Positions 1 to 7,134 of a DNA stretch of 20,474 nt are shown here, piece after piece. The stretch spans positions 1-20,474 of the forward strand of contig CAVBJJ010000034.1 of NCBI GenBank assembly GCA_963595735.1, in the 5' to 3' direction. How positions within the stretch are numbered: position 1 is the stretch's first letter; each line of letters starts with the position of its first letter. Both the position numbers and the translations under genes were made by a program. The DNA comes from CALWOS01 sp963595735 (lineage in GTDB: Bacteria > Bacillota > Clostridia > Oscillospirales > Oscillospiraceae). The notes beneath the pieces are model-generated. The model had not been told where the DNA came from and ran no database searches. It saw only the letters and a list, made by a program, of their open reading frames with translations.

Positions 1-432
1 GATGGTCCGGTTCCATGCTTTCTCCAGCGATTCTACCGGCAGGCTGTTGGCCTCAAAGCCTTTTTGGATAGCCCGGTAGTAATAGGGAGACGGCAGTGCG
101 GGCTGACGGCACATCGGTTCCGCCATAACATACGCCATAACAGGAACCTTCGTACCATCTGCCATCTGTACTTCAACCGGTTCCTTGGTGTAGTGGCGGG
201 GATAGCCCTCGTAGCGGTCCAGTACCTGCTCACACGCAGGCGTGAGTTTCCACAAGAGGCCATGGACAGAACTGTTTTCTTTCGGGGCAATAGTGGCAAA
301 GCCATGCCCCCGGAACTGCAGTTCGTAGCCCTCCAGTATCACCGGTCCCACGATCCGTGCATCCGGGCAGCGCTGCTCCATCTGCTCAAAATTGATATTG
401 CTGCCATAGGCAAAGTACAGAGTTTCCTCCAT
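1..432 (-). CDS. Gamma-glutamylcyclotransferase-like (GGCT/AIG2-fold) protein, 3' end cut by window edge
   Basis: The first 144 codons are visible and open to position 1. Close to the N-terminus the protein reads YFAYGSNINFEQM, the hallmark YGSN loop of the GGCT/AIG2 fold, which binds the gamma-glutamyl group. Later blocks agree with the family: VHGLLWKLTP, then LDRYEGYPRHY, the segment that follows the catalytic glutamate region. Family members cleave gamma-glutamyl amide or isopeptide bonds, releasing 5-oxoproline. The ATG at 430-432 is one base after the stop of the upstream gene, with GGAGGAATGAG ahead of it, so translation is probably coupled. It lies downstream of an amidoligase gene, a pairing that suggests one enzyme makes and the other trims or cyclises a glutamyl-type linkage. 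The substrate is unknown. Confidence 0.88.
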   Translation of the reverse strand, partial: MEETLYFAYGSNINFEQMEQRCPDARIVGPVILEGYELQFRGHGFATIAPKENSSVHGLLWKLTPACEQVLDRYEGYPRHYTKEPVEVQMADGTKVPVMAYVMAEPMCRQPALPSPYYYRAIQKGFEANSLPVESLEKAWNRTI

Positions 433-433
433 C

Positions 434-691
434 TCATTCCTCCAGCAGCCGCAGCGCGCCGATTTTCCCCAAATGCCGGAGCATGGCCTGTGCCTGGGTT
501 TCCACATTGCCCTCCGGCAAGGGGCAATCCATCCCTGTGGTGCGAATGACATTGCTCCGCAAAAACCAGATGTAGCTTTCGATGTCCGGAAACTCTGAGG
601 GATCAAAGGTCTGGTCCCGCAGACGGTCCATGATCTCTGTGGCTGTACCCTCATAGACGGTTTCCTCGATCTGTATCTTCAAAGGCTTCAC
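434..691 (-). CDS. Small conserved-looking protein between amidoligase and GGCT genes
   Basis: This 85-residue protein has no domain I can name. The start chosen is a GTG at 689-691, which overlaps the amidoligase stop as GTGA and has AGAGGA eight bases upstream. A longer open frame exists up to 757, but it would lie inside the amidoligase gene and reads as low-complexity charged sequence. The protein is acidic, without membrane segments or a signal peptide, and contains a DPSEFPDIESYIWFLRSN segment and a C-terminal LRLLEE. It is inserted between the two enzymes of the cassette and overlaps or abuts both. It could therefore be an adaptor or even a substrate of the amidoligase; that role is inference from position only. 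Confidence 0.7.
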   Translation of the reverse strand: MKPLKIQIEETVYEGTATEIMDRLRDQTFDPSEFPDIESYIWFLRSNVIRTTGMDCPLPEGNVETQAQAMLRHLGKIGALRLLEE

Positions 692-1650
692 CTCTCCATT
701 CCTCTGGATTTTTTCTTCTTCTGATTGACTTCGTAACTGTCCTTGTCGTATCTCCACGCCCGGTCACCGTCCAGATTGGCCAGCAGATGATTCCGAGTAT
801 TTTTGAATTCATTTCCGTTGAGTCCCAGCCGCACCAGCCAGACCCGGAAAGTGAATAGCTCGTTGTCACTCTGGGTTTTCCGCATGACGGTGCTGCGCTG
901 GGCGATGGCCTGGGCGGACATGGCAAGGCATAGATTCACATAAGCAGCTACTTTACCCGCATGGAGAGTGGAATTGAAGCAGCGCCATTCGATCGTGCCT
1001 CGGTAAAACACAGAGTGCAGATTCAGGGCATAATAGCGCGTCCAGTTATAATGCTCACGGTTCTCCACATTCCCCTCATACCAGATGCTCTCCAGTGCGG
1101 TAAGATTTTTCGTTTCGTCCGAGGAGAGTTTTCGCGCTTCTTGCAGCATAGGTTCCCGTACCTTCTGGCAATACTGCTGCACACGGTTTTCGTTTACCTG
1201 CAGCGCTTTAAAGAGAATATCCTCTTTGGAGTACATAATGCTCAGAAGGTTCTTCAGGCTCTGGCGATTATGGTTAGCGGCATCCACATGAACATGGATG
1301 CCGCAGGTCTTGTTGACTTTCGCCCCGGCGTAGCGGAGCTGTCGGACACATTCCTGTAGTTTGGACAGTTCCTCATAGGTGAGTTTGGGAGTCACCATTT
1401 CCACACTGTATTCAATATCATTAACTGCGGTATACCCGTTTTCAGATTTCATCTCAGTACGAATGCTGCCGTCATACATCACCGTCCAGTCCTTACCGCT
1501 GGGGTCTTTGACACTCCATTTATCGTAGTAACCGCCTGTTTGGCGGGGTGTCGTGCCGAAGTAGTTCGCCAATGCCTGCGCCGCCTGCCTGCGGGTGATC
1601 CCGGTCATCTCCACCTCGACACCGAAGCACTGATCCTTCATCCCGATCAT
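688..1650 (-). CDS. Amidoligase family protein (COOH-NH2 ligase superfamily, Amidoligase_2 type)
   Basis: The 320-residue product shows the scattered acidic and basic motifs of the putative amidoligase family, which shares the glutamine-synthetase-like ATP-dependent carboxylate-amine ligase fold. These are FGVEVEMTG near the N-terminus (metal/ATP-binding acidic residues), DGSIRTE and EYSVEMVTP around residues 60-90, CGIHVHVDA near 118, and a C-terminal ALNLHSVFYRGTIEWRCF block with the expected TIEWR arginine. Such enzymes are predicted to join a carboxylate to an amine using ATP, forming amide or isopeptide bonds. The ATG overlaps the methyltransferase stop as ATGA, so the two are coupled. 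A small protein and a GGCT-like gene follow directly. The linkage of amidoligases with GGCT-like enzymes in mobile DNA has been noted for the superfamily, but a substrate has not been established as far as I know. Confidence 0.85.
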   Translation of the reverse strand: MIGMKDQCFGVEVEMTGITRRQAAQALANYFGTTPRQTGGYYDKWSVKDPSGKDWTVMYDGSIRTEMKSENGYTAVNDIEYSVEMVTPKLTYEELSKLQECVRQLRYAGAKVNKTCGIHVHVDAANHNRQSLKNLLSIMYSKEDILFKALQVNENRVQQYCQKVREPMLQEARKLSSDETKNLTALESIWYEGNVENREHYNWTRYYALNLHSVFYRGTIEWRCFNSTLHAGKVAAYVNLCLAMSAQAIAQRSTVMRKTQSDNELFTFRVWLVRLGLNGNEFKNTRNHLLANLDGDRAWRYDKDSYEVNQKKKKSRGMER

Positions 1651-2810
1651 GCGGCAGCCCCGGCTTTCAGTTCCTCATCCACAGCCCGGATGCGCCGTGC
1701 AATGGCTTCAATGACCTGAACAGTGACGCTGTTGCCTGCCTGCTTATAGGCTTGCGTATCCGACTGGATCTCGAGAATGCGGTCGATCTGCCACTCTGCA
1801 AAGCCCTGGAGCCGCAGGCATTCCCGCGGCATGAGGCGGCGGATGCGTCCGCCGTTTTCCACAATGCCCTGGATGCAGCTGGTTTCCAATGTATGGGCAA
1901 TATCGTGACCCACACGCCCACGGCGGGTGTTGCTGCCCGCATAGCCCAAGTCCACCGTATCGCCGGGATGGGCTTCCTTATAGCCTTTCCTGGTCGCTTC
2001 CTTAATGAGCAGGACGCCGGAACGCTCTCCTTTGCGGTTGGAGAGAGTCGTCTGTCCATATCGGGCGGTGAGACAGCGGGCGGTATCTGTTTGCTTCGGA
2101 TGCCCGCTGCACAGATCCACAAACGGTTCTTCTGGCGGAATCACATATAATCCTGTCTTGCCGCCCATACCGCCCGCACCGGCAGTTTGGGTGCAGGCTA
2201 CGCCGTTTATGTCGTAGATACGGGAGCCTTGCGGGCCGTGGAGGACTTGTACAAGAGCTTTTCCACCTGCGCCGAAGACAGGTAGTATTTTCCCGGCGCA
2301 TCGGGGATCAAGATATCCGATAAGGAACAGCCTTCGCCTGGATTGGGGGACTCCAAAACATTTGCTGTTAAGCACAGTCCATTCGACATGATACCCCAGG
2401 TCATCCAATGCGGAGAGGATGACCGAAAAGGTTTTGCCTTTGTCATGCGATAAAAGTCCGGGAACATTTTCAAGCAGCAGATACGCAGGTCGTTTGGCTT
2501 GAGCCAGTCTGGCAATCTCAAAGAAGAGAGTGCCTCGGGCGTCGGCAAAGCCCCGTCTGCGGCCAGCGTTAGAAAATGCCTGGCAGGGGAAACCTCCGCA
2601 GAGCAGGTTGAAGTCCGGCAGGTCTGCTGGGTCGATTTTAGTTGCGTCTGGATAATATCGTTCCTCCTTTCCCGGCTCATAAATGGCCGTATAGCTGGCA
2701 TTGGCGTACTTGTCGATCTCGCAGTGTCCCACACACTGGAAACCGCCCGCACGGGTCAGCCCGGAGCGGAAGCCGCCAATGCCTGCGAACATATCAAAGT
2801 ATCGGATCAG
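1647..2810 (-). CDS. DNA (cytosine-5-)-methyltransferase
   Basis: All main C5-methyltransferase motifs are present in order: motif I DMFAGIGGF (SAM binding), motif IV GGFPCQAFSNAGRR with the catalytic Cys of PCQ, motif VI ENVPGL, motif VIII QSRRRLFLIGY, a target recognition region of roughly 120 residues, motif IX RLMPRECLRLQGF, and motif X KQAGNSV. At about 387 residues it is full length and apparently active. The usual ATG would be 2790-2792, but that removes the conserved IRYFD lead-in and lies 28 bases from the GGAGGAAGGAG ribosome binding site. I prefer a CTG at 2808-2810 (LIRYFDMFAGIGG), ten bases from that site and overlapping the ParR stop as CTGA. No restriction endonuclease gene is adjacent, so it may be an orphan or anti-restriction methylase that marks the element during transfer. 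Confidence 0.93.
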   Translation of the reverse strand: MIRYFDMFAGIGGFRSGLTRAGGFQCVGHCEIDKYANASYTAIYEPGKEERYYPDATKIDPADLPDFNLLCGGFPCQAFSNAGRRRGFADARGTLFFEIARLAQAKRPAYLLLENVPGLLSHDKGKTFSVILSALDDLGYHVEWTVLNSKCFGVPQSRRRLFLIGYLDPRCAGKILPVFGAGGKALVQVLHGPQGSRIYDINGVACTQTAGAGGMGGKTGLYVIPPEEPFVDLCSGHPKQTDTARCLTARYGQTTLSNRKGERSGVLLIKEATRKGYKEAHPGDTVDLGYAGSNTRRGRVGHDIAHTLETSCIQGIVENGGRIRRLMPRECLRLQGFAEWQIDRILEIQSDTQAYKQAGNSVTVQVIEAIARRIRAVDEELKAGAAA

Positions 2811-3106
2811 GCTGTATCATCTCCTTCCTCCTGCAGCGACGCAAGAAAGCCGAGGACATCATCGTTGACATCCTCAGCCTGCGGCGCTGCTTCTGTGATT
2901 TTGATTCGGCTGTCCTGTAATTCCCGGCGGATAGTCTGCCGCACAGCGTCCAGCAGTTCCTGCTGGTTTTTGTGTTCGCAGATCATGCGGCACACAGCGG
3001 CGGAGCGCTGCCCGGCAGGGATGTCCATCAGTTTTTTCCACGCCTGACGCTGGATGGGTGAAGTCATGGAAAAGGACAGATTCAGCCGCTTTTTGTTACT
3101 GCCCAT
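2807..3106 (-). CDS. ParR-like centromere-binding protein (probable)
   Basis: This 99-residue protein directly follows a ParM gene and overlaps it by 11 bases, the standard layout of type II (actin-like) partition operons. The N-terminal KKRLNLSFSM stretch followed by amphipathic helices (RQAWKKLMDIP, RSAAVCRMICEH) fits a ribbon-helix-helix DNA-binding fold. The C-terminal third is acidic and looks disordered until a short FLASLQEEGDD helix, which fits a filament-contacting tail. In ParMRC systems, ParR binds parC DNA repeats and caps the ParM filament. I see no obvious parC repeat array near the gene. The assignment rests mainly on context and fold pattern. A generic RHH regulator is the alternative. 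Confidence 0.72.
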   Translation of the reverse strand: MGSNKKRLNLSFSMTSPIQRQAWKKLMDIPAGQRSAAVCRMICEHKNQQELLDAVRQTIRRELQDSRIKITEAAPQAEDVNDDVLGFLASLQEEGDDTA

Positions 3107-4022
3107 GCTTTTTGACCAGCTGTTCTGTCAGTCGCTCATATCCTTTGGCGTTCATGGATACATCATCCAGAATGACGGGTCGGCACAGACCATCCGCAGC
3201 GGAAACATGGCGCTTGAGCAGCGCCGCACCGCCGCCGAGAAAAACAGCAGGCATGGCCCGAACATCCAAACCACTCTCTGCAATGGCAGCGAGCAGGCGC
3301 TTGGTGTAGCGCTCCGCCTCTTGGTGAATGATCTTTTTGGCATCCTCGTTCACATGGCTGGTGTCGGAGCGCAGGACGCTCTCGATCTGCGCTGCCGTCA
3401 TGGACAGGCCAAGGTTGCGGCGGATCTGTTCACTGATCTCATCCAGACAGCGTATCATGCCGAGTTCCAGACTGCGGCAGGTGGCGGCATTGGGAATACG
3501 GTTATCCAGTCGCATGAGATCCACGGTCCAGCCACCGATATCCGCTACAATAACGGACGGCTCGTCCAGCAGGCTGCCCTGCGTCAGTACGGCGGCGTAG
3601 CCCTGGGGATATAGCGACACCTTGGAGACGGTGATGGTATGATCCTGCCCCTCAAAACGGTAAGACACCGGTTTGCCATCCCGGTACAGGTAGTCCCGGA
3701 ACGCTTTTTTGTCCCTGCCAAAGCTGGTAAGGGGAAGCCCGGCAGCCAAGTGGATGTCTGCCACCGTTCCCGCATTGCGGTATGCCAATTCTTTGGCGAT
3801 GGCCGCCAGTGTGAGAAGATAGTAATCCTCCGCCTGCGTCTTATCCTTTTGCAGGGGCTGGCGTCCGCTGCCCACCACATAGAATTTTCCGCCGTATTCC
3901 AACACATTCTTCAGCGTGTACGGCTCGTGTTCATAAACAACCAGACCGGAAGGAAACGAGAAATGCGGTGTTTTCATAGCCGCGTAGCCGTGATCCACAC
4001 CGAGGATGATGGTTTCGCTCAT
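3096..4022 (-). CDS. parM: ParM/StbA-family actin-like ATPase
   Basis: The 308-residue product has the actin/Hsp70-fold nucleotide motifs: phosphate-1 GVDHGYAAMKT at residues 8-18, phosphate-2 VADIGGWTVDLM in the middle (Asp-Gly-Gly and Thr around the phosphates), and adenosine motif VFLGGGAALLKR near residue 265. Length matches ParM/Alp family members. These proteins form ATP-driven filaments that push sister DNA copies apart. The gene overlaps the DUF4240 gene by ATGA at its start, with GGAGGTGATG as ribosome binding site, and the ParR-like gene by 11 bases at its end. A partition filament in an integrating element suggests an excised circle that replicates and must be kept, or a role in transfer. 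The function as a partition motor is established for the family; the role in this element is inference. Confidence 0.9.
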   Translation of the reverse strand: MSETIILGVDHGYAAMKTPHFSFPSGLVVYEHEPYTLKNVLEYGGKFYVVGSGRQPLQKDKTQAEDYYLLTLAAIAKELAYRNAGTVADIHLAAGLPLTSFGRDKKAFRDYLYRDGKPVSYRFEGQDHTITVSKVSLYPQGYAAVLTQGSLLDEPSVIVADIGGWTVDLMRLDNRIPNAATCRSLELGMIRCLDEISEQIRRNLGLSMTAAQIESVLRSDTSHVNEDAKKIIHQEAERYTKRLLAAIAESGLDVRAMPAVFLGGGAALLKRHVSAADGLCRPVILDDVSMNAKGYERLTEQLVKKHGQ

Positions 4023-4705
4023 CTGGCATCACCTCCGTGGCTGCGGTATTTCTTTTTTGGCTCATTGGCTCGGTCATACTCTTTTCCGGCTTGGATAAGA
4101 TCCCGGATCTCTTTTTGCTGGAGATTCCAGCGTGTTTTACCATCCCACTTTGGATGTGCTGCGCAGAGTCGTGGCAGGTACTTCTTCAGTGCTGCCCCCT
4201 CTCTGGGGAATTCGATGCCGCCTTTGTAGACGATATCCTGTTCCAGTTCTGCCAGAAGGGATTCATATTTTTTCCAGTCGGTATGGTCATAGGCGCTTTT
4301 GCCGGTGAGCTGCTCATAGACATAATCGCCTACATAGCTTAGTTCCTCAAAGCAGCAGTCACCATAAGTCTCGACAGTGGCCAGCGTGTCCGGGTCTGCC
4401 AGTGCGGTGAAGTAGATCTTCTTGCCCTGGGCAATGAGCCAGGCACGGAAGTCGATAAAACCATCATCACTGCAGCCGCACTCCTTCACGATCCCGGCAG
4501 CATCCCACAAGCCAAACTTATCCGCAAGGTCCTCATAGGCATGGATGATATCATGGAAGTTCTGCGCCTGTTCCGGCCCCATAGATACCAAACTGTCTTT
4601 GAGATACTCTGTCATGGCGTCTATATCCTGACCGCAGGCGCTTTTCGCCTCCTGAATCAGTTTCCAGAAGGTGTCCTTGTTGATCTCTGTCATGTTATCG
4701 CTCAT
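4019..4705 (-). CDS. DUF4240 domain-containing protein
   Basis: This is a 228-residue soluble protein. Its first ~115 residues match the DUF4240 pattern: an opening INKDTFWKLIQEAK helix, a central acidic SMGPEQAQNFHDIIHAYED segment, and the signature DGFIDFRAWLIAQGKKIY followed by DPDTLA. The remaining half, with ALKKYLPRLCAAHPKW and a Lys/Arg-rich C-terminus, is not recognised. DUF4240 proteins have no known biochemical role as far as I know. The ATG at 4703-4705 lies inside the end of the upstream gene (11-base overlap), with AAGAGGTGG at good distance. A second ATG four codons in is less well spaced. Tight coupling to parM on one side and the coiled-coil gene on the other places it within the maintenance operon. 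Confidence 0.8.
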   Translation of the reverse strand: MSDNMTEINKDTFWKLIQEAKSACGQDIDAMTEYLKDSLVSMGPEQAQNFHDIIHAYEDLADKFGLWDAAGIVKECGCSDDGFIDFRAWLIAQGKKIYFTALADPDTLATVETYGDCCFEELSYVGDYVYEQLTGKSAYDHTDWKKYESLLAELEQDIVYKGGIEFPREGAALKKYLPRLCAAHPKWDGKTRWNLQQKEIRDLIQAGKEYDRANEPKKKYRSHGGDAR

Positions 4706-5303
4706 GTTCCACCTCTTTTCTTGCTTTTTCCGGTGTTTTCAGAAGGTCCTGAAGTCCCATGCGCGCCAGCGCATTCGTGCAGATTTTCTCTCGATACGCT
4801 TTGTATTCCGGTGCGGCAGTATCCACCTTGCCAAGAACCGCCCGTTCATAAGTCGTTCCGGGGACGATCTCCCAGCGCAGTGCGCCAAAGTACGCCGCTT
4901 CCAGATACCGCATTCTCTCCGCAAAACCCATATTCTCAAACATCCCACGGTTTTCCTCATAGTGGAACGCGTCATGAATGCTAATGCCGGTTACATGGCA
5001 GGCGGCGGCATATAACCGGAAGCCATCCGGGTCCAGGCAAGGGGCCGCGCAGTCGTATAACTGTTCTGCGGTAAGTGGCTGTGTACAGAATGTCCGAAAC
5101 AGCACAGACAGGCACTCGGCCTGCCGCCGTGCTTCCTTTCTGAGCTGCCGTTCCATGGAAGCCTCTGTAACGGCATCTTCATAACGCCCCTCCAGCTGTT
5201 GGCAGCTTCTGTGCAGTTCATCCCGTTCTATGCGCAGTACCTGCAGCGCATCTGCGGGCTGATACCGCTGATTTCTCTTTTGAAGCCAGTCACGCAGCCC
5301 CAT
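4695..5303 (-). CDS. Unrecognised 202-residue protein with N-terminal coiled coil
   Basis: I do not recognise a family. The N-terminal third is charged and helical: ALQVLRIERDELHRSCQQLE followed by EASMERQLRKEARRQAE, which looks like a coiled coil over about residues 18-65. After that comes a compact region with AEQLYDCAAPCLDPDGFRLY, a CHVTGISIHDAFHYEEN segment and RYLEAAYFGALRWEIVPG. The C-terminus is again charged. There is no signal peptide or membrane segment. The ATG at 5301-5303 is preceded by AGAAAGGAG at a good distance. The gene lies within the overlapped operon (11-base overlap with the DUF4240 gene), so it probably serves element maintenance, but no function can be given. Confidence 0.72.
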   Translation of the reverse strand: MGLRDWLQKRNQRYQPADALQVLRIERDELHRSCQQLEGRYEDAVTEASMERQLRKEARRQAECLSVLFRTFCTQPLTAEQLYDCAAPCLDPDGFRLYAAACHVTGISIHDAFHYEENRGMFENMGFAERMRYLEAAYFGALRWEIVPGTTYERAVLGKVDTAAPEYKAYREKICTNALARMGLQDLLKTPEKARKEVEHER

Positions 5304-5714
5304 CTGATTGCTCCTTTCTCACCTGAAATGCAAAACGATCCAGAAAACGGACGCGCTTCTGCACTTTTCCGGCAGACACATCCAGACNNNNNNNNNNCCG
5401 TTCATCTGCGCCTGGATGCGGTGTCGAATGGCTTTCAGCTTCTGGGGATCATTGCAGCAGCCCACAATGACATACTCGCCGCCGCTGGTGGCCAGCACCT
5501 CGCGCTTTCCGCTCTCATCCCGGATGGTCGCCATGAGCCGCTGTCCCAATCGTTTCCGGTAGGTGTCCTGCAAGGCATCAATGTCGCCGCAGACACCGTG
5601 TTTTTTCAGAATTGCCGCGATTTCCTGAGAACTGATCCGCATCTCAACAGACAGCTGATTCAGGATCTCACGCTGCGCTTCAGGCGGGAGGCCGGGTGAC
5701 GAAGGAAGTTTCAT
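5290..5714 (-). CDS. Unrecognised small protein interrupted by an assembly gap
   Basis: The N-terminal ~105 residues are clear: a helical region around SVEMRISSQEIAAILKKHG, which could be a small helix-turn-helix, then a second part with GGEYVIVGCCNDPQKLKAIRHR. The start overlaps the ParB-like gene stop as ATGA. Positions 5388-5397 are Ns. Reading straight through ten Ns gives a Cys/Trp-rich tail ending at 5319 that does not look coding. Reading one of the other frames gives KVQKRVRFLDRFAFQVRKEQ and a stop at 5290, which looks much more like protein and overlaps the next gene by 14 bases, like its neighbours. I therefore give 5290 as the probable end, with 5319 as the literal alternative. Function is unknown. 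Confidence 0.62.
5388..5397. other. Assembly gap (10 N)
   Basis: Ten undetermined bases fall inside a small operon gene. The flanking reading frames suggest that the true missing length is not ten, since the better-looking downstream frame needs a gap length of 2 modulo 3. Confidence 0.95.
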
Positions 5715-6676
5715 GATGCCACCTCACAGGGAACATCCTCTGCAGGCTCAGCATTCCGCCAGTCCGAAGGCAGGATCTTCTGCTCGATGATATCGGCAAT
5801 GGCGGCAAATACCTGGGCGATCTCGCGGGATTCCTTTACGGTGTCCTGCAGTTCTTCCGGTGTCATACGAGTCCCTTCCGTCCAGCAGCGGACATCTTCT
5901 TCGGTGGCTGTCAGCAGGATTGCTTTCTCATACGCCTTGCAGAAAGTGTTTGCAACTTTGCCCTTGCGGTCGATCTCTGCATTTTGCTGTTTGAGATCCT
6001 TTTTCGCCTTTTCATACTCCAGCAGTTCTGCAGCAGTCTGTTCCCGCTGATCCTCCGGCACCTCCTGAAGCTGCCGGGTCAGGTCATATCCCTTGTTGAT
6101 GGACAGTTCCTTCTTATCCAGCGCTTCCTTGATAGCGTTCGGGGCATTTTCATCGATCTGCATGACCTTGCCCATGGTGCGTTCGCCCAGGCCGACTGCT
6201 TCGGCCAATTCCTTGCGGGTATCCACAGCAGAAATCGGGTTTGGCAATGTTGCCGAACCCGATTTTGCATCTTCACTTTTCTGATCTCCGCCACCGGCTG
6301 CCATATTGGCTTTGGCCTTGGCCTCGATCTCCGGCTTCAGCTTAAGGGCGATCTTGCCCAGTTCCCACTTTTCCAGATTGCGGCGGCCCTTCTGGGTGTC
6401 CAGCGCCCACTGCTTAGCCTCCAGCAGATCTTCAAACGAGAAAACAGCCATCGTATAGGGCAGGCCGTGCTTCTCGCACAGAGCCTGACGGTTGTGTCCG
6501 TCAATGATGACCATATCCTCATTGGCGATGATGGGAGAGTAGCAGCCGTTCTTGACCAGATCCGTTTCCAGAGCGTCCAGCTGCTCCGCGCTCAGAGGCG
6601 GGAGCAGCTCGGCCATCTCCGGAAGGATCACAGGGCTGCATTCTGTGTTGGTATAGGTGATCCCGGTGTTTTTCAT
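5711..6676 (-). CDS. ParB/Srx-fold N-terminal domain protein (ParB-like)
   Basis: The 321-residue product carries a ParB-type N-terminal domain at about residues 15-110, with LSAEQLDALETDLVKNG, then IIDGHNRQALCEKHGLPY, which corresponds to the ParB nucleotide-binding box. In the middle is a helix-turn-helix-like stretch RKELAEAVGLGERTMGKVMQ preceded by a Gly/Ser-rich linker. The C-terminal third is helical and charged. Such proteins bind element DNA and take part in partition, transcription control or transfer-related processing. The start overlaps the SSB stop (TGATG) and the stop overlaps the next start (ATGA). It may cooperate with the ParM/ParR pair downstream, although ParB-like and ParMR systems are normally independent; that combination is worth noting. 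Family assignment is firm, the specific role is inferred. Confidence 0.87.
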   Translation of the reverse strand: MKNTGITYTNTECSPVILPEMAELLPPLSAEQLDALETDLVKNGCYSPIIANEDMVIIDGHNRQALCEKHGLPYTMAVFSFEDLLEAKQWALDTQKGRRNLEKWELGKIALKLKPEIEAKAKANMAAGGGDQKSEDAKSGSATLPNPISAVDTRKELAEAVGLGERTMGKVMQIDENAPNAIKEALDKKELSINKGYDLTRQLQEVPEDQREQTAAELLEYEKAKKDLKQQNAEIDRKGKVANTFCKAYEKAILLTATEEDVRCWTEGTRMTPEELQDTVKESREIAQVFAAIADIIEQKILPSDWRNAEPAEDVPCEVAS

Positions 6677-7050
6677 CAGGCGACAGCCTCGCAGGCGGAC
6701 GCATCTTCCATTTCCTGCGCGAATTCCTCCACCTTGCGGGGCGAGAGGAATTCCACCTCGCTGGCTTTGATCAGGAACCCGGGCTGACGCTCCGGCTCCT
6801 CCTCAAAGGTGATGGTTTCAAAATCACCGGAAGCCGCCAGCTTGCAGCCCTTCCAGGCAAACTCCGCACAGCGCTCGGCCAGAGGACCGCGCACCTTGAC
6901 GGAGATAAAATCGGTGAGTTTGTTGCCGTCCTTATCTCTGTAGCGGCGGTCCGAGGCGATACGCAGGATGGCGTAGGGCTTGCCGGTGGCCTCGTTCGTT
7001 TTCAGGGTAACATCGTTGGTCAGGTTTCCAATGGCAGTGATCTTCAGCAT
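6676..7050 (-). CDS. ssb: Single-stranded DNA-binding protein
   Basis: At 124 residues it is one OB-fold of the SSB family: ITAIGNLTNDVTLKTNEATG at the N-terminus, then YAILRIASDRRYRDKDG, TDFISVKVRGPLAERCAEF and KGCKLAASGDFET. It would coat single-stranded element DNA during replication or transfer. A good AAAAAAGGAG ribosome binding site lies ahead of the ATG. Unlike host SSB, it has only a short tail ending in SACEAVA and lacks the acidic DDDIPF-type tip that recruits host repair and replication proteins. It may thus be specialised for the element. It begins the tightly overlapped operon that runs to the left edge, right after the terminator of the SLH cargo gene, so a promoter is expected in 7051-7099, but I see no convincing one. 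Confidence 0.88.
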   Translation of the reverse strand: MLKITAIGNLTNDVTLKTNEATGKPYAILRIASDRRYRDKDGNKLTDFISVKVRGPLAERCAEFAWKGCKLAASGDFETITFEEEPERQPGFLIKASEVEFLSPRKVEEFAQEMEDASACEAVA

Positions 7051-7099
7051 AGTTCAGTCTCCTTTTTTCTTACATAATGTAGATGGTTGATAAGAGGAA

Positions 7100-7127
7100 G
7101 CCGCCCTCCTGACATGTGGAGGGCGGC
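7100..7127 (-). terminator. Hairpin terminator after the SLH cargo gene
   Basis: A perfect 10-bp stem (7100-7109 with 7118-7127) and an 8-base loop lie 8 bases downstream of the SLH cargo gene. In minus orientation it is followed by TTCCTCTTAT, a moderately T-rich tail. It likely separates the cargo gene from ssb, at least in part. Confidence 0.6.
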
Positions 7128-7134
7128 AGGCAGC

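Noticed and set aside
434..757. Longer version of the 85-residue protein starting at 757
   Set aside because: It would lie wholly inside the amidoligase gene for 22 codons, whereas the GTG at 691 has a ribosome binding site and a GTGA overlap.
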